Assembly (NCBI GenBank): GCA_025200525.1
Contig: CM045761.1
Coordinates: 103,640,182-103,704,181, forward strand
Direction of reading: 5' to 3'
DNA: 64,000 nucleotides
Source: Camellia lanceoleosa
Lineage: Eukaryota > Streptophyta > Magnoliopsida > Ericales > Theaceae
Shown here piece after piece: positions 57,805 through 64,000 of this stretch. Below the pieces are notes generated by a model. The model saw nothing but the letters and a program-made list of their open reading frames with translations, did no database searches and was not told where the DNA came from. The translations under genes were made by a program, and so were the position numbers. Positions within the stretch are counted from its first letter, which is position 1. The number at the start of each line of letters is the position of its first letter.

Positions 57805-57809
57805 CCCTG

Positions 57810-58586
57810 TTTGGTACTAGTATCGTCTACTGATACCAAAATAGATATCAAAATGTATTTATTCTAGAGTACCAATAAATAAATAAATAAATAAATAAAT
57901 TTACCAAAAGGTATAGTTCAAATCAACAAAAACAAACTATCAACAAATCTAATTAATGAAATGTTCTAAGTAAGCTTAAATGATTTCACATTGTGTTAAA
58001 TTGAAGAGTGGGATAATAATTTTGCTTCACCAGCAGCATAAAGCAAACATAAATGAAAAGGAAACATCACTATATAATTAATTTTTCACACATAACACAC
58101 AATTCACTAACTATCTGATATTTGATAACAAAGAAATTATGAAACACAATTTAATGAAACAAAATTAGGGCAAAAAAGTTAGGGAAACTTTATTCAATTA
58201 AAATATGATAAAGACATAAGGTAAAAAAAAAAAAAAATAGGGTAAAGTTATTTATTCTATTAAAATCTAATAGTTTATTAGAGAGAAAAATTAGGGCAAA
58301 ATTATTTATTCCATTATTTGGGTCAACTATACTTGTATTATATGCTTTAATTCGTTTTATTCAATTGGGCTTAACCACATTTGTAACGAAATGTTTTTTT
58401 TTTTTTTTTGATTAGGCTGAACAAAATTTTTTAGAATCCTTTAGACTGGCTCTAAATCAAAAAAAAATAAATTGAGCCTATTTAAATTTTAAATATACTA
58501 CTAATGAATTTGGGGGGCTTATTTTTTGGCCAAATTTTGGAGCGTAAGGCACAAGCCTTAGTGGCCTTAGCCCAAGGCCGGCCTTA
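57810..58586. other. Right part of the hAT element
   Basis: Non-coding; includes an (AATA)n run at 57879-57900 and long A/T runs. Ends TAGCCCAAGGCCGGCCTTA. Confidence 0.7.
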
Positions 58587-58594
58587 CATTTGGT

Positions 58595-58782
58595 TTAGTT
58601 TTTGAAATGAGATTTGAGTTTTGCGTTGTGTTTTGACAAATAAGTTTTTGAATTGAGATTTGAAAAGGGAAAAACTTGTTTTGTTATGAGTTTTGAGTTT
58701 TGAGTTGTATTTTGAAATTATTTTGAGTTTGTTTTTAAATATTTTTAAAAAATATATTTTTATTATTTTAGGGTAAATGTTT
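58595..58782. repeat. Foldback cluster, right part
   Basis: Sense GAGTTTTGAGTTTTGAGTTG blocks continue after the hAT duplication until a sharp change at 58783. Confidence 0.75.
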
Positions 58783-58783
58783 T

Positions 58784-60404
58784 TTGTGGGTGTTGATTTT
58801 CGACCTCACAACCATATAGATCCCACTATAGAGATCTAGGGAACTTAGCTAGAGAGCACGCAGCAGAATAGATAAAGCCAACACATGCACACAAGAACAC
58901 AAGAAATATCATGGTGGCTCGTCCACTCAGGAACACTCCGACGATCAAGTTAGTCAACTTATCTCTTACAGATATCGACTAAAGTAAAACAAATCTCAAT
59001 TAAAGTGTACCTTGGACCCACAGGGGTATCTCACTTTTATAGCTAATAGTGCCCTCATCCCCTAGAAGTCTCATTTCACTGGACTCAAGCACAATGTTTA
59101 TCTCAGACTCTTAGTTAGATATGAATGAACTCCTCAAAAGCCTCATCCTCATCCGAACTAAGTGCATCACTTATCTAGGACTCTTGTCCTCTATCTAAAT
59201 ATCTAAGACTCCAGTATTACCACACCAGATCTTGACAATGCCACAATCACCTCAACAATCTGGCTTGTCTACGTGGAACCTCAGCCAACAACTCGGCCAT
59301 ATCTCGGCCACAGACCCCAAAAATACATCCCCATAATTTCCCCCTAGGATCTATTACCTTGGCAACCTAAGGTGATGGAACCTATATCATCTGATCTTCC
59401 AACATGTCGGTTAAATAACATGCTAGAAATGCTCCTCCGATCCAGGTCATGACTTGTTGGCATCAAGAAACTAGAACCCAAATGTCCACTCATCAAGAAT
59501 CAAGAACCAACATGTTCTTTCATCCAAGATCAACATCTCATCTGAGATCATACTACTAGCCAAGGTCATCACTTGCTAGTTCAAGAATATCAAGAACCCC
59601 AATTGCGCATGAGCTGTCATGCCATAATTACCCCAACCGTTTCATCCATGTGTCATCTCCCGACTAGTTCGTACTTATCACGTGTCAGGCGCGTTGCATT
59701 AGTTCTGCTCCATGCCACATGACATCAGCATAGACACGTCTCCTTAGGCGATTAAATTAGTGCTTTTGCCTCCCTTTTGAATTCTATCAAAAGTTTTTCC
59801 CTCTCTCTCTGTCTCTTCTCTTGTCTACCAGAGCTTCTCTCTCTAAAACCTCTATTGTCAAACCATGAAGTTCTCTACAACTTCTTCAGCTCATCATCTC
59901 TGGTAACTAAACCATCATTCTGCTCTTATCAGGCCCATCATCTAACTTCGGCGAACGCAATTCTGGTGTCCATTTCTTCTGTAAGTCTCTCATTTCTGTT
60001 TAAACTTTATTCTTTCATATTTCTTCATGTTTTGAGCATGCTTCCATGAATATCTAATATGCCTTAGAAATTCGAGCACTGAATATACTATGCTTCGAGC
60101 AAACATCTCTGTCTTATTATTATGCGTTTCTTCATTCATGCCAATGCCATGCTTGTATCCTATGTTTTAATTCGATTTCTACTTTTGAATACATATTTGT
60201 CACTTCTTTATATTTCTGTATTTACTCCAGTCTTCAATTCCTGAATCTGGTTATCTCTTCTTGTTATTCTAGATTATTTCCTCTTATCCCTGCCTTCTTT
60301 AGATTTAGGATGGGAATTTTCTAGAACATTATAAATTAGGAATGCTGAAATAAATTGTGTTCACAACCTCTCATAGATTTCCATAATCTTTATCCCAATA
60401 CTCC
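58784..60404 (+). other. Upstream region of Transposase_28-like gene, LTR-like start
   Basis: A sharp boundary at 58784 starts TGTGGGTGTTGATTTTCGAC, LTR-like, but no partner copy is in the window. From 59780 the sequence looks like a gene leader: CT-rich, then a possible GTAAGT donor at 59982. No protein blocks seen. Confidence 0.4.
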
Positions 60405-61000
60405 TTAGGTTACGTCGAGGTTTTTAGGATCACAACATTTTTCAAGAAACAATACCAAAACCATATAGCCGAGGTCATGGGCATGCATAAGTGGATAGTA
60501 GATAGCCCCACTAAGATTGAGAACTTTTTTTGAGAATATAATAAACCAGCCGATGTCCATATCAAATTCATTGGTGAAAACAACTCCATCATGTCGGGAA
60601 ATAATTACATGTCATTCTCTATAGTGTCAATCCTTGAAGGTGGAATTAGATTCCCGCTTGATATCCTGTTACTCCACTTCTACAAACTAAACCCCATGCA
60701 ACTAGCAATCAACACCTTTCGTGTAATCAACGATATAGCTAAACTCAATTGCTGACATAAATCCCAACTAAACCTTCAGGATGTCCAGTACTATTATACG
60801 ATATACGCCCTTCAATCCAAAAATGGAATAACCTACTACCTGAAATTGAGGTCCACAACCTACAAGATGATCACTAATCTCCCTAATTCCAACAAGGGTG
60901 CGAGAGATAATTATCTTATTGTCTCGGGCAACTGGGAGTTTGCTCAAGATGATGACCTCCGCCTCTTTCCACTTCCCCAGGCATCCTAGGAGACCATAAA
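60405..61000 (+). pseudogene. 'Putative gypsy-type transposon' (Transposase_28-like) gene, N part
   Basis: The plus strand reads AEVMGMHKWIVDSPTKIE, GGIRFPLDILLLHFYKLNPM, QLAINTFRVINDIAKL, VQYYYTIYALQSKNG, TNLPNSNKGARDNYLIVSGN, WEFAQDDDLRLFPLPQ. This order fits PF04195: LPxHPFxxxxLxxYxLSPxQLxPN then a YYYTL and SNKGW..FFFVSG region. Two in-frame stops (about 60529, 60753). Function unknown; found in plant retrotransposon-derived genes. Confidence 0.7.
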
Positions 61001-61259
61001 AGTAAATCATTCTTAGAACACGAATCTGTTATCCATTATCTGCTTAAGTATTTTACTTCATCACGTTACTGACTACTTAATGTCTCTTTTGTTTAGGTCT
61101 CCCTTAACCCAACAAGAACTTTTGGAAGTATTAAATCCCTAGAGACAACTTGTAGAGGCTCTTTGACAATATCAACAAAGCCCCATTTCTCACAGATTTC
61201 ACAACAACATACAAGTCTCCACTTCCCGACTTCCCATCAAGAAGCAAGACCCCACCAGA
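61001..61259 (+). other. Probable intron/linker of the Transposase_28-like gene
   Basis: TTTAG acceptor-like site at 61096, between the two protein parts. No independent feature. Confidence 0.35.
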
Positions 61260-62036
61260 GTGACCATAGTCGCCACTTCAATAGAGATGGATTGTAAACC
61301 AACAGTCATCAAGTACCTCCTCACCAGATTGCCTGACGTTGTCACAATCCAATCTACTCATTTCCCTCAGTCTATTCAAAAACCAAAGAGGGTGAAGATG
61401 GCCAAGGCAAAGGCCAAAGTCACAACCATCTCTTCTGATGAGGAGAAGGATCTTGAAGCCTCTGTGTCGATCTCCAAGCTACCTGAGGTTGAGAGGAGGC
61501 CCATCTCAAATGAATCCATTAACACCCCACCTGCAAAAAAACAGAGGTTCGTCGGCCCTAGGGAAAAGTGGGACATGGCTCCCTGAGATTCAAGTGAGTG
61601 AAACAATTCTAAAATTCGATGACAACGCCATCAAAGACATTGAATTTGGAGCTGCACTGACCGTAGGCCTCCTCAACTGATTAAGGCCGAGCTGATGAAA
61701 AAAGACTTGACTAGGAAGTCGCAAGAGGCTGCGAACTTTATCTTTCAACTCAATAAGGTCAAAGCCAATATCAAAAGTCTGATAGACAAGGTCAGCGCAG
61801 ACAAGGCTGTCGAAAATAAGGCCGAGGCTACTAACAAAGTCGCCGAGGCTGCTGCCAAGGCCACTGAAGAAAGGGTCGTTGATGCTGAGAGCAAATTGAA
61901 TAAGGCTTTGGATACGAAGGAAGCCAAGATCGAGGCCACCGACGAAAAAGCCTATGAAGAGGGGCAAGTCAACGTACAGGTTCAATACAAAAAACAAGTC
62001 AACCTGGCCTACAACAAGGGTTACAACCTTAGCTAG
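61260..62036 (+). pseudogene. Transposase_28-like gene, coiled-coil C part
   Basis: Lys/Glu-rich piece (61260-61586: KMAKAKAKVTTISSDEEKDL, NTPPAKKQRFVGP), a frameshift at about 61580, then 61695-62036: long Ala/Glu/Lys coiled coil (ATNKVAEAAAKATEERVVDA) ending AYEEGQVNVQVQYKKQVNLA and YNKGYNLS. A tail (ALKTLCIPEDS) continues past a TAG to about 62075. This coiled coil plus 'Y..GY..G' tail is typical of the same plant transposon-protein group. Confidence 0.68.
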
Positions 62037-62508
62037 GTTGCTGCTCTCAAAACACTTTGTATCCCCGAGGACTCATTCCTTTGGGATATCGGCCAACTTG
62101 ACATGTCATTCCCCCATCTCCTGTAATAACCACCTCCTTGATTAATTAAGTTAGTCATATGATTTGCATTGATTATGTGTTATGTGCTATTATGTGTTAT
62201 ATGTGAATTAAAATGTGTTATTGTGAACAGATATGATTAGGATATGAATTGAATCTATCTGAATTAGTAATTTATATGTATGAAAATTAAATGTTTGGAT
62301 AGGTAATTAAAGCCTAATCCATATTAGTATAATTAAGTTTAGTCTAGTTTTGATTCATTCAGGTTATGATTAAGTGAATTTGATATAATTTAGTTTAAAC
62401 TTATAATTAACTAAGCTTAGAAAATTAGGGATTAGTTACGTCTCTTAAACCATTCATCAACCTAATAAAAGAAAGAAAGAGAGCTAATGCATGAGGTTTG
62501 TGACATAC

Positions 62509-62512
<4 letters not shown>

Positions 62513-62553
<41 letters not shown>
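62513..62553. repeat. (GA)n microsatellite
   Basis: About 20 GA units inside LTR F. Confidence 0.96.
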
Positions 62554-62558
<5 letters not shown>

Positions 62559-63127
62559 CAGAGCTCATGAAGAAGAAAGAAGGGGAAAAGAGGAGTCAAG
62601 CAAGATCTTCACTAATCAACCCTTTAAGGTAAGAATTTCTTGCTAATCTCATGAAATTAGGGCTTAAACGCTCATCATCTTGAAAGATTGAAGCTTAAAT
62701 TTAATGGATTCATGGTTGTTTAAGGGTTTTAATGTCAAGTTTAGAGTAAGAACCTATATGAACGAAAAATAGAGGAATTGAAGGAATTAGTTCAAGATTT
62801 GAACATGCATGGCATAAGTTCATGAAAATCATGACCACAAACATGTTTTCTTGCATGGTCCTCTCATGATTTCAAAGGAATTTCTACATTTAAGCTTGAG
62901 TTGAAGCTCTTAAAGTTATACTTATTCTACAATTTTTCCAAAGAATTTGATCTTGTGATGGAAATTGAGGTTTGATTTGAAGTTATGATTGTTGTTTAAA
63001 GTTAGATATGTTATATTCAAGTTGTTTTAAAGGGGTTTGGGCCTTTAGATACATGTAATTGAAGTTAGATCTTGAAAAGCTTAAGTTCCAAATGTAAAAC
63101 AGATTTTCAAACAGGATTTTACCCAGA

Positions 63128-63263
63128 CCGCATATGCAGCCTAAGAGACCGTATGTGCGGCCTGAGGCCCCACACGTGCAGCCAAACCTCCTATGTTCCC
63201 AAGTGTATTCTGCTTTAATTGCACATGCGGGGCGCACGTGCGATGGTGGTTCTGCATGTGCGG
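63128..63263. repeat. Palindrome cluster F (CAYRTG cores)
   Basis: Cores CATATG 63131, TATGTG 63152, CACGTG 63173 (steps 21, 21), CACATG 63222, CACGTG 63235, CATGTG 63255 (last step 20). Flanks extend to GCACGTGC-type palindromes with GG or AG after them. Confidence 0.85.
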
Positions 63264-63957
63264 TTTTCAGGGCGGTTTCGGTTATGTTTTCTTTATGTTT
63301 TGTAGACTTTCAGGCCTTAATTTGCTTAGTTTTCGCGTTTTTTCACATTCATATGCATATCATGAACACAAAAGAAATTAAAGAACGAATAGAAATAACA
63401 AAACGAACAAGTAACGAATGAACCGAATAGGTTTAAGAACTGACTCAATGAATTGAACATGTTTTACGATGTTATGCTTGAATGTATTTATATAGGTCAG
63501 ACACCGTATCGTGATCACGTGATTCAGGAAGCCAATTGTGAGTAACAACCTTGTAAAGATATGTTTGACTATAAGTATTTTTTGACTTATACTGTACTCT
63601 ATTTCTGAAATGATACTTTTTGTTTAAATGAATGGTTGTCCTATTTGTAAAATGTATTCATAGCATCCTTAGCTACTGTTACTGTTACTACTACTGTTAC
63701 ACAGATCTCTGTCAGTTCCAAATCTTAGAACTATTATTTACTGTATTGATGGCCATCATATATGACTGTTCGGTCTTTTAAGACCTACTGTACTGCTCTG
63801 CTAATGGATATACCACGTATAAGTGCTATGATTTCAATATGATTCTGAAATGTGAAACTGATTCACTGATGATAATTGACTGTTTTCAATGCTATAAGGA
63901 CATCATTCATAACCCCTTTACAGAGTTGTTATTCACTGTGCTCTAGCTCACTATTTT

Positions 63958-63976
63958 ATGTATATATATATATATA
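63958..63976. repeat. (TA)n microsatellite
   Basis: About nine TA units in LTR F. Confidence 0.9.
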
Positions 63977-64000
63977 GGAGATCAAGCTTAAGATCGGAGC

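Larger units (their letters stand above)
46756..58586. mobile_element. hAT element (CAGGGCCKGCC end type) split by element E
   Basis: Left end CAGGGCCTGCCTTGAG, right end (reverse complement) TAAGGCCGGCCTTGGG. Flanking 8-mers CGTTTGGT (46748-46755) and CATTTGGT (58587-58594), 7 of 8 identical. Its own sequence is only 46756-46835 and 57810-58586 (about 0.86 kb), without transposase: non-autonomous. It lies within the foldback cluster. Confidence 0.85.
62122..64000 (+). repeat. Gypsy LTR 'F', cut by the window end
   Basis: Starts TGTAATAACCACCTCC, the TGTAAC..CCCC type start of the D/E families. Contains a CT/GA microsatellite and a second half similar to LTR D (GTGAGTAACAACCTTGTAAA at 63538; GACATCATTCAT at 63899). 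The other end is outside. It truncates the Transposase_28-like gene region. Confidence 0.75.

Noticed and set aside
61590..61997. 135-codon minus-strand frame
   Set aside because: Antisense of the coiled-coil gene; Leu/Phe-rich shadow of Glu/Lys codons.

Overview
This is plant nuclear DNA, almost certainly from a eudicot with a repeat-rich genome. It is AT-rich, full of microsatellites and packed with typical plant transposable elements: Ty3/Gypsy of the large-LTR chromovirus type, Ty1/Copia, plant L1 LINE, PIF/Harbinger, hAT, CACTA, MULE-type MITEs and foldback elements. I found no host gene with an intact multi-domain reading frame. Almost everything is transposon, transposon relic or low-complexity sequence. 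The species cannot be named from the sequence.

Layout. 1-3130: minus-strand Gypsy gag relic, tRNA-iMet primer site and 5' LTR (A). 3610-5640: decayed plant-mobile-domain (PMD) gene with a MITE in it. 5640-8300: AT-rich repeats, an (ATT)n tract and a foldback element. 8312-19572: 3' end of a Gypsy polyprotein and its 3' LTR (B), which is split by a full-length Copia element (11284-18862; 5-bp target duplication GGTGA; 1.3-kb LTRs). 20257-28323: a hAT-type element (8-bp duplication) holding a 7.3-kb PIF/Harbinger element (20514-27856) with three gene regions: a GRF zinc-finger/membrane protein, a Myb/SANT-like protein and a DDE transposase. 28332-30600: AT-rich DNA with a SINE-like piece and a minisatellite. 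30600-36820: a decayed L1 LINE. 37500-41430: several MITEs, one with a perfect 9-bp duplication.

41503-58782 is a five-level nest. A foldback repeat cluster holds a solo Gypsy LTR (C, 43150-46426), itself split by a CACTA element, and a hAT element (46756-58586). The hAT is split by a complete coding-less Gypsy-derived retrotransposon (E, 46836-57804; duplication CCCTG), whose left LTR is split by another solo LTR (D, 48403-50839). 58784-62121 holds a decayed 'putative gypsy-type transposon' gene (Transposase_28-like), and 62122-64000 is the start of another LTR (F).

Most striking signal: all Gypsy-type LTRs here (A-F) carry a cluster of short palindromes arranged largely in pairs whose cores start 19-21 bp apart. 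The core differs between families (CTCGAG-like in B, C, D and E; GTCGAC in A; CAYRTG in F) while the spacing is kept. A second signal is a set of stem-loops in the Copia U5 and leader, with different stems but the same five-base TTNGT loop, the last one just before the gag start. I cannot tell without searches whether either has been described.
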